This document shows, in pieces, positions 12,694 to 23,200 of a stretch of DNA of 64,000 nt (the first letter of the stretch is position 1; each line of letters begins with the position of its first letter). Made by a program: the position numbers and the translations under genes. The DNA is taken from the NCBI GenBank assembly GCA_030374765.1, contig JARGXX010000016.1, forward strand, positions 930,001 through 994,000. Reading direction: 5' to 3'. The DNA comes from Agarophyton chilense. Its lineage: Eukaryota > Rhodophyta > Florideophyceae > Gracilariales > Gracilariaceae. Below the pieces are notes generated by a model that was not told where the DNA came from, did no database searches, and saw only the letters and a program-made list of their open reading frames with translations.

Positions 12694-13915
12694 TCACTTA
12701 TTTTGCGATTCTCGGTCTTCCTTGCGCATCAACCTCTCCTTTTCCAGATCTTGGCGTCGCTCAGCGCCTTCTATCTCTCTTTCATCCCGTTCGAAAGTGA
12801 GCCGGTTACGTTCCGAGGACAGCTTTTGCTCTTTAAGGTTCATTTGAGCTCGGTATGATGCATGAATTGACTCACCAAAAGATGCTAAATTCATCGCCAT
12901 GTTAGCGTTATGGTCTACTTTGTCTTTTGTTCTTTTGGCGCACAGAACTTTCACCATGGGTGAGACCACATCATTATTTTCATCATCTTCGAGTACTTTC
13001 GCCCCTGTTGTAGCCTGGTCTTGGCTTTCTGAAGACCTATGTTCGTCTGTGCTTGATTCCAAGATCTCGATATCACCATCATTCGCTGCGTCTAGCGTAT
13101 GCTTCTTCCGTCTGGAAGCCATAGCCACCATTTTGAACAGCCTGCCGCCAGCTTTCGCTCTTCAATGGCCTTCACATTGCCCTTCTTTTCTTCTTTTTGT
13201 GTATCCAAGTCGTTGGTAGCCTTTTGCATAGCCGAAAGAAGCTCTTCCGCTTTTGTTACCTGGCCCTTCACACCCGATATCTTTGATAGATTTATGTAGT
13301 TCAGGTTAAAGCCTTTTTGTAAACGATTATATCGATCATGATTATTTCTCCCCTCTATTTCTTCATGAAACTTTCCTGTTGTCACCAAAGCGTCTTCGAC
13401 GGTTTCAAAAGCCTTGCCCTTTTTACCGTATGCAGCTATGTGTGCTTTCTTAGCTGCTACGTCCCTTGATATCATAATATACTCCTTAGCAGTGAACACA
13501 GACTTTCCTCCACGCTTTCGATTCTTTTCAGCGTCTGCTGGGGCGACATTTGTCGCTACTGCGCCTACGTTGGAATTATTAGTTGCCAAAGCAGCAGTAG
13601 TGGGGGCAGAAGGAGGGGCTGGAGTGAAAGAGGTGGTGATAAATGCAGCTGCAGGGGTTGTTGTAGGAAGATGGCGTAGCGGGGTGATATTGCACTGAAA
13701 TGGAGCGGACAGTGATCCGGATGTGTTTGGTACGGAGTGAGGGGTGCATAAAGTTGTTTGTAGGGGTTCGGAAGGGATTGATGAAATGAAGTAGATAGCT
13801 CCGACAGGGATGGGTGGAAAGAACGTGGATTGTGTGCTTGGAGTTGCTGATGGATGGGAACATTTTGAGTTTCTGGCAGGTTGTTGGATCGCATGGTCTT
13901 TGAGTCTGCTGATTG
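12694..13915 (-). pseudogene. Myb/SANT-like accessory protein of Harbinger-1, one frameshift
   Basis: PIF/Harbinger elements carry a second gene for a Myb/SANT-like DNA-binding protein. Here a minus-strand frame (from about 13,589 down) reads KRGGKSVFTAKEYIMISRDV ... HIAAYGKKGKAFETVEDAL ... HDRYNRLQKGF, matching that kind of domain. A frameshift near 13,110-13,130 leads into a second frame (12,694-13,131) rich in acidic residues and ending in a coiled coil with many Arg/Glu (RNRLTFERDEREIEGAERRQ). Upstream the frame stays open to about 13,915 as a Pro/Thr/Ser-rich stretch without an ATG; an overlapping frame has an ATG at 13,927. It is convergent with the transposase, the usual Harbinger layout. 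Confidence 0.65.
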
Positions 13916-14290
13916 CCTACCCTCCATAGATTGGTGCGTTGAGGCAGACTGCCGGGGCTGGCTTCTTTATGTTGTTTCCGTGCGAGCAGCTCTGGTTCAG
14001 TGACTCTGTTACATACGGAGGTAGTTATTGAACACTTTGGGGGGAACTCCGTATCGTTGCCCAAAAAAATTTCAGAAACGTTTTGAGCAAACAGTCACAA
14101 TTGAACACGTTTGCCACAGATTTTTCCAGTATTTCTGCAAGTGTCTGTAATGCTGTAATTTCAATGTATTTATCTGTACTTCTATTTGCTGAAAACTGCA
14201 GCCGTACACTTGCTAGTGACTGTGGGTTCAGCTCTTTGACTTTGTAAGGTCTGAAAATGTGTGGGGCCCATATTTGAAAGTTTCTTCTAA

Positions 14291-14307
14291 GGGAATCACC
14301 ACCGTGG
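14291..14307 (+). repeat. Left terminal inverted repeat of Harbinger-2
   Basis: Begins GGG after a TAA target site. It pairs with the right end at 30,197-30,213 with three mismatches in 17. Confidence 0.6.
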
Positions 14308-14445
14308 AGCTTGCGAAACCCCTATTATCTAAAACTCAGGCGCCAAGTGGCTAGATTTTGTTGGCCGCAGGGTGCTTAGATGAGCCTATCTAAAAATTCG
14401 GTGTTGGAGTAAATCTAATATCCATCGAACTCCACTGCGATTACA

Positions 14446-15224
14446 ATGGGCGACGAGATGGGAGGCTGGTACCGTAATTCATCTCATCTGGTCTCTCCGA
14501 CCTCTGTCGCGTGGGCCAAGACACGATCACGAGGTCAAATCCAGAGTCATCGAAAAAGGGATAGAGTACTACCGCATTGCAAAGTGGCTCTGTGCTTTGG
14601 CCACCACGATCTTCCTTCACGCGCAGACGTGCTTCGGTACAGGCAGACTACCGTACAAATGGAAGGACGCAGTGCCTACTCCAGTGACTGTGATATCGAG
14701 ATGTTGATCGCCGGGGCATGTGCTGTGATGCAAGGAATTTCCCAAGTCGCTCTGTTTGTGAGTTATATAAAAAGAGCCGCCAAGGCGGCTTCGTACCCGG
14801 AAAGCCCCGAATCGCGACAACTGCGAGGCGAGAGCGAAGACGGACAACAGGACGGAGAAGTACTATTTCTCGACGGAGAAAAGCGCGAACCGTTGCACTG
14901 AACAGGAATTTGAGAGGCGTCAGCGGATGCCGCGTGTTATTTACGAGAAAGAATCGTCACACTGCTGTTGGCCACGATTCGTACTTAAATTGCAACAACG
15001 ATGCAGCTGGCTTGAAAGGTACATCCACTGACACTAAGATATTAATTTATTTGCGTCAGATATGCTACGGTGATGGTTACGACCGTGTCGTATGTGATTT
15101 CAGGGTGTCGCAGACAACACCGTCGAATTCTTTGAAGAGGTTTTGCACCGCTATCGTGCAGTGCTATGAAAGCGATTAATTGCGTTTATCAACTCCGGAA
15201 GAAATTGAGAGGCTTTCGAACCGC
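14446..15224 (+). pseudogene. Harbinger-2 transposase, N-terminal part
   Basis: Plus-strand frames include a Lys/Arg-rich leader (about 14,700-14,900), then GLKGTSTDTKILIYLRQICY and FRVSQTTPSNSLKRFCTAIV (about 15,010-15,160), then in another frame 'STPEEIERLSNR' reaching the solo LTR. This is the order seen in the plant-type transposase family (PF04827-like): G-S-D-K--AYLRQL-YG, then S-ET----LKRFC-AIV, then LR-PT-EEI-RL. Several frameshifts are present. The sequence resumes after the solo LTR. Confidence 0.65.
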
Positions 15225-15670
15225 TGTGAAGGAGAAACGATAACGGTTGAGCCTTGTAAGCCACCGGGGCCTGAGGTATCTTGCAGACGACACGTGGACG
15301 GGCTGACCTCAGTTGGGCTCATTTAGATTATTATTTTATTTTAATAAGTGAAATAGACTAGCATTACAGTGCCAGGGAGATCCCAGCGCCTCGCCATTGT
15401 TATTTACTTGGCTCGAGAGACGCTTCTCCCTTAGAGTAAGGTAGGCACCGTTAGGATACTAAATAAAACTCTTTGGTATATTAGTTCCATTAATTGGTCT
15501 TCAAGCCATCGTATCCGTAGCTCCGACCTGTAGGACTACGAAGTAAACGCCAGCCCATTGCCCCAAGTAATTTGTGAGTGACGCCGTCAAGGATTCGAAC
15601 CTTACGACCCGCTCTACCACGCTACCACCGGTTAAGACCAGTATGCTGACCCACCAGTCATTACGCGACA
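15225..15670. mobile_element. Solo LTR of Gypsy family G2
   Basis: A 446-bp segment matching the 5' LTR of Gypsy G2 (57,222-57,667, also 446 bp) along its whole length. It begins TGTGAAGGAG and ends ACA, and is flanked by the 5-bp duplication ACCGC (15,220-15,224 and 15,671-15,675). By eye about one site in eight differs from the G2 LTR, so it is not recent. It lies inside the Harbinger-2 transposase gene. A solo LTR is what LTR-LTR recombination leaves. Confidence 0.9.
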
Positions 15671-16059
15671 ACCGCTACGCGCGTTTGGGATTACCTGCCT
15701 GCCTGGGGTGCTTGGACTACTATAAATGGAGCTTGGACGCATTCCCAGTTGCAAGGCAGGGCACGCAATAGAAGAAGGCGAAGAAGCCTTGCTTACGGAT
15801 GGAAATGATTGCGGACGACGATACTTATGTGTGGCATTGCTTCTTTGGTGCCCCATGAAGCCTAAATGATAAAAATTTCCTCAGTTCTTCTCCCCTGTTT
15901 AGAGCAATTTGCAATGGACAATGACCCTCTTGCGCACACGAAAATATCACGGTCCATGGCAAAATTCTGCGCTGGTTCTATTGGCTCGTCGACGGCATTT
16001 ACCCTCTTCATCGACATTTCATCTTTACTATCAACCATTTTCGCAACAAGAAGGAAAAC
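15671..16059 (+). pseudogene. Harbinger-2 transposase, central part with two catalytic Asp
   Basis: The frames read NRYARLGLPACLGCLDYYKW, then RMEMIADDDTYVWHCFFGAP, then a segment ending in WLVDGIYPLHRHFISTINHF. These match the PF04827-type core around the first catalytic Asp (CLDYYKW) and the second (VDGIYP). A few frameshifts or stops separate them. The segment starts at the solo LTR's target duplication and stops at the AAAAC duplication where Gypsy G1 inserted. Confidence 0.75.
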
Positions 16060-16974
16060 TGTGGAGCAAAACCCGGCGACGGGAAGTGCTCTCAAGGTGT
16101 TCCAAGCCTTGCTCCCTGAGGGAGGCAGACTCAGAGACAGAGCCCTCTGTTCCACCCGTAGTGTGGGGTGTAACTCCCACGGGGGATTCCGGCAGTACCG
16201 ACGGAGGTGAGGGGTAGAAACCGTTGGATCGGGAATGGGTATGGGTATCCCAAAGAATGGGGGAAAATCCGGCGAAGAGGAAAAACGGGGCGAGGGTCGG
16301 GCACTAACAGGCAACGGACCCGAGAACCAGAAAAGGGGCGAAAAAACAAAAAGAAACCCAATACAGGGGCGAAAACCTGTCCTCGAAAGGAAACACAAAA
16401 AGCACGCAACAAGTAAGCAGAACCCCCACGGGGTATCGTGCACGCAGGTCGTCTGAGCGGTCCCAACGGGGTGGTTGCACGGAACCCAAACGTGGGCACT
16501 CTCCAAGTGGAGTCGTGTCCCTACGCAGGCGTTGCTAACCAGAGCCCGTTCCGGGTTGTAAGGCCGAAACGATGGCGACGAAGAACCTCTAAAGGTATCG
16601 AAGACCAACCTGGGTTACCATTTACTCTGAGCTTCGGACTGTCATATCTCATCTCCCTAAGTAGGGCCCACTAACTAAACTCTACAGTAGTGCACACCTG
16701 CTCAGGGCCATACACGTGGAGATCCAACTGTCAGGGCCCAAAAGTCCAACGTTCTACAAATATCCGAAAATCGGTGCCAAAAGTAAGCCACGTGTATCAC
16801 GGGGCCAATCCAACCATGGGCCATCCGAATTTTCCCTTATAGGCGAAATCTAACCAGAAAACAGTGCCACCTCAGCATACCTTAGAGGGGATCATAATCA
16901 TAGCCCTCGAAGGGTTCAATCCTCATTCTATGAGTTGCATCTTCAAGTATCCTCTAACTGGGCGTTGCTCTACA
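16060..16974 (-). repeat. 3' LTR of G1
   Basis: About 915 bp, near-identical to 27,044-27,957. On the element's sense strand it begins TGTAGAGC and ends TCCACA. Preceded on the sense strand by a polypurine tract. Confidence 0.95.
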
Positions 16975-16987
16975 TCTCCCCCTCCTT
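16975..16987 (-). other. Polypurine tract of G1
   Basis: Sense-strand AAGGAGGGGGAGA directly abuts the 3' LTR, as expected for the plus-strand primer of LTR elements. Confidence 0.8.
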
Positions 16988-17016
16988 AAGACGAGGAAGA
17001 ACATTCCGAGCCGCGG

Positions 17017-18912
17017 GTGTCTAGCTTTCCGATCACTATACATACTTCTTTCCCAATGGGGTCCTTCACCACCTCTGAGGATCGCCACAAAACCGGCACA
17101 TCGGTACAACTTTCTTCTACTCCTCCGACTTTCGGCGATAAGCAACTTCCCGCAACAGCGGTCTCAACCAGCCCTCTCAAGGGAATGAACCCATACGTCA
17201 TCAACCCACTCTCGGGGCCATCGGCCTCCGCGCCGGCGGAAAACGAAGCTCCCCAGCAGGGTGGATATTTCTCCGGTTTGGATGCGGCTCCGTCAGGTAC
17301 CGAACCTTCCGCCTCGGCGGGCAACCGAAATCCTCAGGAGGATTTGGACATTAACGCGGTGGCGTGGAACTCCGCTCATGCGATGCCCTTGGTAGCAAAC
17401 TCCAGAGGTTGGATCTCAAACGAATCCTTGCGAAGGTGGAGTCCCCTTACCGATCCGGTGATATATTCCCGCGCCCCGTGGTTCCATCCGACAGCGGTTC
17501 GCGACGATGAGCTCATCGACTCCTACGTGGAGGACGGCTTATTGCCGGGTGGCCTACCTGTCGAGGTTGTACGTTCTCCCGATTGGAGGGCGCGGGTAGC
17601 CATAGAGCCTCAGTATCTATACCGCAGTCGCGGGGAGTCACTGGACAAGGCGCGCGCAGCGATGGCAGCTCTGGCCTACCAGCGATTGGAGAGGTCACGC
17701 TTTGACCATCTGGTTCCCCCGGAGTACGGGTTCGATGTCGCCTATTACCGCACGTACGGTGAGGTCTCCTACGGGGATAACCTGGCAGCCTTTCCCGAAG
17801 CCCAGTTCCGCGGACCGGGTTTTCCTCTCCGAGAAGATATGCTCCAATAGAGTCATCCCATTCTTTGGGCTGAATTCAGGTACCTTCAACGGAAGTTTAC
17901 CCAATATGGGTTCGATCGACGCGTGCGCTTCGAGCGCCGCTCGCGCTCCCGTTTCGGGTTCCTTGTCCCGTATCCTCACGTGGAACTGGAGCGTATCCGT
18001 AACACGGCGAAGGTTGGGCGATTCGTGCCCCTTCCAGCTTGGTGGAGTAAGGTCGAGGTCCCCCGAGGGTGCTTTGCTGAACTGCCCCCATGCATCTACT
18101 ATATCGGGTCTCGTTTGATGCACGACCCGAACTCGGGATACTGGGCCCTCGTTGCAGCCGAGTGGGCAGCCCGCGTAGCGGCGCACCTCCTCTGGGATGC
18201 TCATGACCATTTCCGTATCTGGTATATTCCTCCGATGCTACGGACCATCATGCGTCAGATCGACCTTGTCCCAGCGTTGGGTTCGGCCAGCAACGTGCAG
18301 GACCTGTATCCAATCTTGGACGTGATCGACAACATCCAATGGGATCGAGTTCCAGTGGCAAATCAGCCCGCAGGGGAAGGATCCGCGCGAGACAAGTCTC
18401 CTGGCCGGTACGATCCGGGCTCCGGTAACTGGGTCTATTACAATCCCTTCGAAGGGGTTCGCATCAGCGCGGCACCAGCACGGGCGCTGATTGACTCGCC
18501 TCGACCGATGCCGGTTGGACACCCGACGGGGTTCACTTATACCGAAGATTACGACTACGAGTCTCCAGTAGACCTGGACTATCCAGCGTTGGATAACGAA
18601 GTGCCAGCTCCTAGTGGAGTACTCCCTGTGGAGCCATCTGCACCCTTCCAACCAGTGGGAACGACCTCAGCTGCGGCGGCGAATGCATCCGGCGGCGGTT
18701 CATCTGCTCCCCCCGAGTGGGGTGTGAACACCCTTGCCCAGGCGCCGGTTGCCACTCCGCAAGCGGATAGTGTGCGACAAGGCCTCGTGAACGCAGGCAT
18801 TCCGATTCCCCCGGGTATGACGGATGTGAGCCAGATGTTGGCTTTCGCCTCGGCGTACCATCAGGGTCATAATCCCAACGGTGGGGCGGGTCCCTCCTCG
18901 GGCTTTCCGTAG
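17017..18912 (+). other. Antisense open region of G1 (accessory protein candidate)
   Basis: Between the chromodomain and the 3' LTR, the strand opposite to gag-pol stays open over about 1.9 kb, apart from about one break. Its product would be Pro/Ala/Ser-rich at both ends, with a denser middle rich in Trp/Tyr/Arg (for example WAARVAAHLLWDAHDHFRIW and ERSRFDHLVPPEYGFDVAYY). No family is recognised. Extra genes in this place, including antisense ones, are known in some plant Gypsy elements, but I see no match to a named one. Codon composition is GC-rich like gag-pol. The first frame opens with GTG at 17,017; the first ATG is at 17,056. Confidence 0.5.
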
Positions 18913-18979
18913 TTCCGCCTTCGGGCAATTGTGGAGTCCATAGCTTGGCGACAATAGTAAACTTCTGATATTTGCATAT

Positions 18980-19137
18980 CTTCCTTTCTTCTTCCTTCCT
19001 AGGATCTTAACTTCTACTTCTCTTCTTCTTCCTTCTTAGGATCTTCTTCATCTTCTTCTTCATCTTCTTCCCTTCCTAGGGTCCAATCTTCTTCTTAATC
19101 TTCTTCTCCACTTCGTGGGTCTTCTTTTCTTTTTTCA
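18980..19137. repeat. C/T-rich (CTT)n-like tract in G1
   Basis: Imperfect repeats of cttctt and cttcct on the plus strand, interrupted by 'aggatctt' and 'agggtcc'. It is a purine tract on the element's sense strand. It lies just past the end of the antisense open region. Confidence 0.8.
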
Positions 19138-19311
19138 TTATAAACTGTCCCGGTAACCGGTGTTGTGTTCTCCGGTTAACGGCGCTAGGCCGAGGGCCAG
19201 TAGACCTTCCCTCTCAATACGTGTTCTTCGGGATACTCTCCTCAATTCCTCTTCAGAGGTCCAACATCTTTCTCACTTCGAGGTCGCATCCACACCAGTT
19301 CCCGTGGTGGC

Positions 19312-19602
19312 TTACCCGACTTGGGCACGATCCAGATTTGGAGGCAAGGTTACCCGAGCGCGTCGGTGATAGGATAAAACCTTAGACCTCGGAAGGTGCT
19401 CAATGGGTTCCACTGTATCCTCATCAGGCGAGAATCCGTACCATCGGACTTGGTAGCGAACTTCTCCCTCGGGGGTGTAGATGTGACGCACGATGCGATC
19501 GATAACGAATTCCTGCGGGTACACTTTTCCCTGTTCGGGCTTCTCTTCCATCTTGGAACGCTCTAGTTCCCTTGAGGGTGTCAACGTAGGGTCTAGACAC
19601 AC
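19312..19602 (-). other. Chromodomain part of G1
   Basis: Minus-strand open stretch with EFVIDRIVRHIYTPEGEVRY followed by QVRWYGFSPDEDTVEPIEHL, a clear chromodomain with the aromatic and acidic positions of chromovirus integrases. In this group the chromodomain steers integration to marked chromatin. It lies some 650 bp from the end of the long integrase frame, with a tandem repeat in between. Confidence 0.85.
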
Positions 19603-19886
19603 TCCGGTGGGTTCTTTTCCGTGTTGCGAGCGGGTCTCAGCACTTCGTCCAAACGGCGCCGAGTGGCCTGTGGGCTACGTTGTAACTTCCGTCTACGGAG
19701 TCAAAACGGCCCAGTTTTACGTTTTCCTTAAAGCTGAGATCTTCGCGATAACAACAGTGTTCTTAGATTCCGTGACGGTTGAGAAACCGCGACTCGGTAG
19801 CGTCTCCAATCTCAGGGGGGTAAGACTTCAACGTCAATCCGAGCTACGGGGACGAAGGTTGCTCTTGTGCAACGCGCCGTGCGACG

Positions 19887-20086
19887 GAGGCGGTTTGCGC
19901 GACGGTTGGTCGTCAGAGCCTTTTGATTGGCTCGGTGAGGCGGTTTGCGCGACGGTTGGTCGTCAGAGCCTTTTGATTGGCTGGGTGAGGCGGTTTGCGC
20001 GACGGTTGGTCGTCAGAGCCTTTTGAATGGCTCGGGGAGGCGGTTTGCGCGACGGTTGGTCGTCAGAGCCTTTTGATTGGCTCGGT
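19887..20086. repeat. Four 50-bp tandem repeats inside G1
   Basis: Four consecutive 50-bp units start at 19,887, 19,937, 19,987 and 20,037, each beginning GAGGCGGTTTGCGCGACGG. They are nearly identical (a few single-base differences). They lie between the integrase end and the chromodomain of G1. Confidence 0.95.
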
Positions 20087-20250
20087 GCCATTCGACGTGT
20101 GACACATAAATGCGCGGGCGCCGGTTGCCACTCCGCAAGCGGATGTGAGGTGGCGCTTTCGCACGCGCTAGCACTCTCCTGAGCTGTCCCCGACGGGTCT
20201 CACTCATTTCTTTCCCATTCCTGAGGGTTCCAGTGTCTCCATAGGAGTTC

Positions 20251-23200
20251 CTATTCCCATTCCATAACGGAGAGCCAAATTTGGTCAACCTCGTCGTCGA
20301 GATCTTCCCCGTGCGGGTCCGCTGACACAGCTCGTTCCCGAGAAAGCGGGGTTTGAGTGTGCGACACCTCAGTGTCTCTTCCGCGGCGGCGGGTGATCGT
20401 CGGCTCTGTAGGCGTTCCGGGTGCGGAGTTCTCCACACGATTCTCCCTAGGCGGGGTTTCGTCATCTTTTCTGACGTCGTGCTCGGCTGGGTCGGCGGTG
20501 ATGTCACTACCCATACGCTGGGGTTGTGACTTCTCTGTCGCCGGCTCGGTCGGGCTCGCCGTCTCACTGTGAGAACTAGATTCCCTGTTAGGGCGACTGG
20601 CTGACGCCGAAGCATCGTCCTGCGAAGGAACTAAGTCCTCCTCCCCCTCCTTAGGCGGAGAGCCAGGAGGCTTGATTACCTCCGGTGGGGGAGTAACTCT
20701 GTAAGAGTTCGTTGGCTGGGCCCTTGAGGGAGCGGGCCCAGGTTCGGGAGCATCCGAAGTTTTCTTTAGGTCGGTTAAACAGCGTTCCGGGTGCGGAAGT
20801 ATATCGGGGCGGGTGTTCGAATCTCCGCCTGACGGGTTAACTTCCGTTGAATCATCCCCTGTGGAAGGCGTTGGTGCCGACACCACTTCCACATTTGGGT
20901 TGGGCGCTCGTGTGATGCGGTCCCTGGAGATCCGTTCGTGGCGGTTAGCGATATCCAATACCACCGTGTCCGGGTCTACAGAAACCACACGATAGGGTCC
21001 GTCCACAATTGGCGAAAGCTTGTGCCTACGTTCCTTTTCAGGATTGTAGTATTCCTTTCGAAGGAAGACGAAGTCGTCGGGCTCCACCCGAGGTAGAGGT
21101 TTGCGAACCCGATTATCAAAGTCCTTCTTGTAGGCGCGTTGAGCTTTGTCCATTGCTTTCCGGGCTATCGGCACCATCTTCGTAAGCCACTCCTTCCAGG
21201 CTTTTCGGTACAATCCCGGTGACGGGTACGTCGACAGCGTCGGTTGAGCCTCGATGGCGACCGGCGGCGGTGTCCTCCACAGTACCAGTTCGAATGGGGA
21301 TAACGATGTAACCCGATGTACCTGGGTGTTGTATGCATACGTGATAGCGTCTGTGTACAAGTCCCAATTTTTGGGGTGATCCGCAACATACGATCTCAAA
21401 GCGTTGAGTATCGTGCGGTTAAACCTCTCCACCTGGCCATTCCCCTGAGGGTGATACGTAGTAACAAATAAATTCCTTACATCAAGGATTCGACATACAT
21501 CCTGAAAGAACTTTGATGCGAATTGCCCTCCGTTGTCGGATAACAATTGCACCGGCGGTCCATATACGAACACCCAATGGGTCACGAACGCTTGCGCGAC
21601 GGTAGCGGCGGTGATCCGCTTCAGCGGCACAGTTCTCGTTAGCTTAGAGAATCTGTCAGAAATGACAAGCAGATACCGATGACCTCGGGGCGTCCTGATA
21701 AACTCCCCTAGGATGTCTATGGCCACGAATTCGAGTGGAGCCCGTGCCGGGAACAGCGTCAACTTCTTAGAGTGCTTCCGAAGTTTGACCTCATTCTTGG
21801 CGCAATTGGCGCAGGCCCGTCTGACGGCGTAACAATCGATTGCCATTGCCGGCCAGTAAAAGTCCCTTCTCAACGTGAGGTACAGTTTTCTTCCCCCGGG
21901 GTGGGCGCCAACCTTCACATAGTGAGTGAGGTGTAATACCCTCTGTTGTAGGGTGTGCGGCACCACTATCCTCGGGCGAGGTCCAACAGTCCTGATTAAG
22001 TAACCCTGATCGTCGTCCTCGAAAGGTAACTGAAATCCTCCGTTGAGGCGAGCCCGAATCCGTGTACAGAATGGGTCGAGCTGTTGCTCGCGTATCATCT
22101 CCTCTGGAGAGATGGGTATAAAAGAGCCGGTCGGCGAATCCAGACTCTCGTTGACGAGTATATCGTCACAAACATCATCCGTCAGCGGTTGAGCTCCTCC
22201 CTCGAGGTCCGATACCATAAAACATGGGATGTCATCGTCCTCGTAGGGTTCCGTTTCCGCTGTGGTTCCCAAGCGGGATAGTGCATCAGCCTGAGTGTTC
22301 AGCTTCCCTTTCTTGTACAGGATCTCAAAGTCGAATTCCGACAGTCGGAGACGCCAGCGCATAAGGCGGCCCGAGGGTTCGGAGATCTCTAGGAGCCAAC
22401 GCAATCATGCGTGGTCCGTATGGACTTTGAAACGAGTACCCATCAGATAGGGGCGAAGTGTAGCTAAGGCCCACACAACGGCTAAACATTCTTTCTCGGA
22501 GACGGAGTAGTTCCTTTCATGTACATTCGGGGAACGTGACCAGTACCCAATAGGGTGACGTTCACCATCCTCAGAGGATTGGAACAGTGCACACCCTACT
22601 TGGTTTGCACTAGCATCGGTGTCCACTTCGTAAGGGAGCCCAGGATTGGGTAGAGCCAAGATTGGCGGTGATGTTACGGCATTCACCAGTGCCGTGAAGG
22701 CAGACGCTTCCGCGTCGCCAAAAGGTTCCAGTTCAACTGGTTGTCCCTTTTTCAGGAGCCTGTTGAGGGGGGTGGCAATATCCGCAAAGTTCGGGACGAA
22801 TCGGCGATACACGTTACACAGACCTAAGAAGGATCGCAACTCCGTTTGAGTTTTCGGGTGTTTTGCTTCCTTCAAGGATTTCACTCGTACTTCATCGATT
22901 GAAAGCTGTCCGGGACGGATAATATGACCCAGATACTTAACCGAATCGGTGAAAAACTCGCACTTCTTGAGTTTCAAGGTGATTCCCGCGTCGCGGAGTA
23001 TCTTCATTACGTCCCTGACGTGTTCGAGGTGGTCATCCAGGTTGTTGGAGAAGACAATAATGTCGTCTAAATACACTAGACACGTCCTCCACTTGAAGGG
23101 AGCCAACAGAATGTCTATCGCCCGTTGAAACGTTGCGGGGGCATTTGTCAACCCAAAAGGCATCCTCCGGAATCGGAAAAGTTTTTGATGACACACGAAA

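Larger units (their letters stand above)
11260..13930. mobile_element. PIF/Harbinger DNA transposon, decayed (Harbinger-1)
   Basis: Convergent transposase (+) and Myb/SANT-like (-) genes define the element. Ends are approximate: no terminal inverted repeats or three-base target duplication were found by eye. Its transposase differs from that of the neighbouring Harbinger-2, so the two are not copies of one family. Confidence 0.6.

Noticed and set aside
13565-14064. Pro/His/Ser-rich frames as a separate gene
   Set aside because: They overlap the leader of the Harbinger-1 accessory gene in other frames and show no domain.
15580-15670. Complete tRNA gene inside the solo LTR
   Set aside because: A- and B-box-like words are only about 20 bases apart, so the anticodon arm is missing.
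16207-16456. Lys/Arg-rich plus-strand frames in both G1 LTRs
   Set aside because: Present identically in both LTRs with no domain; they are chance frames of LTR sequence.
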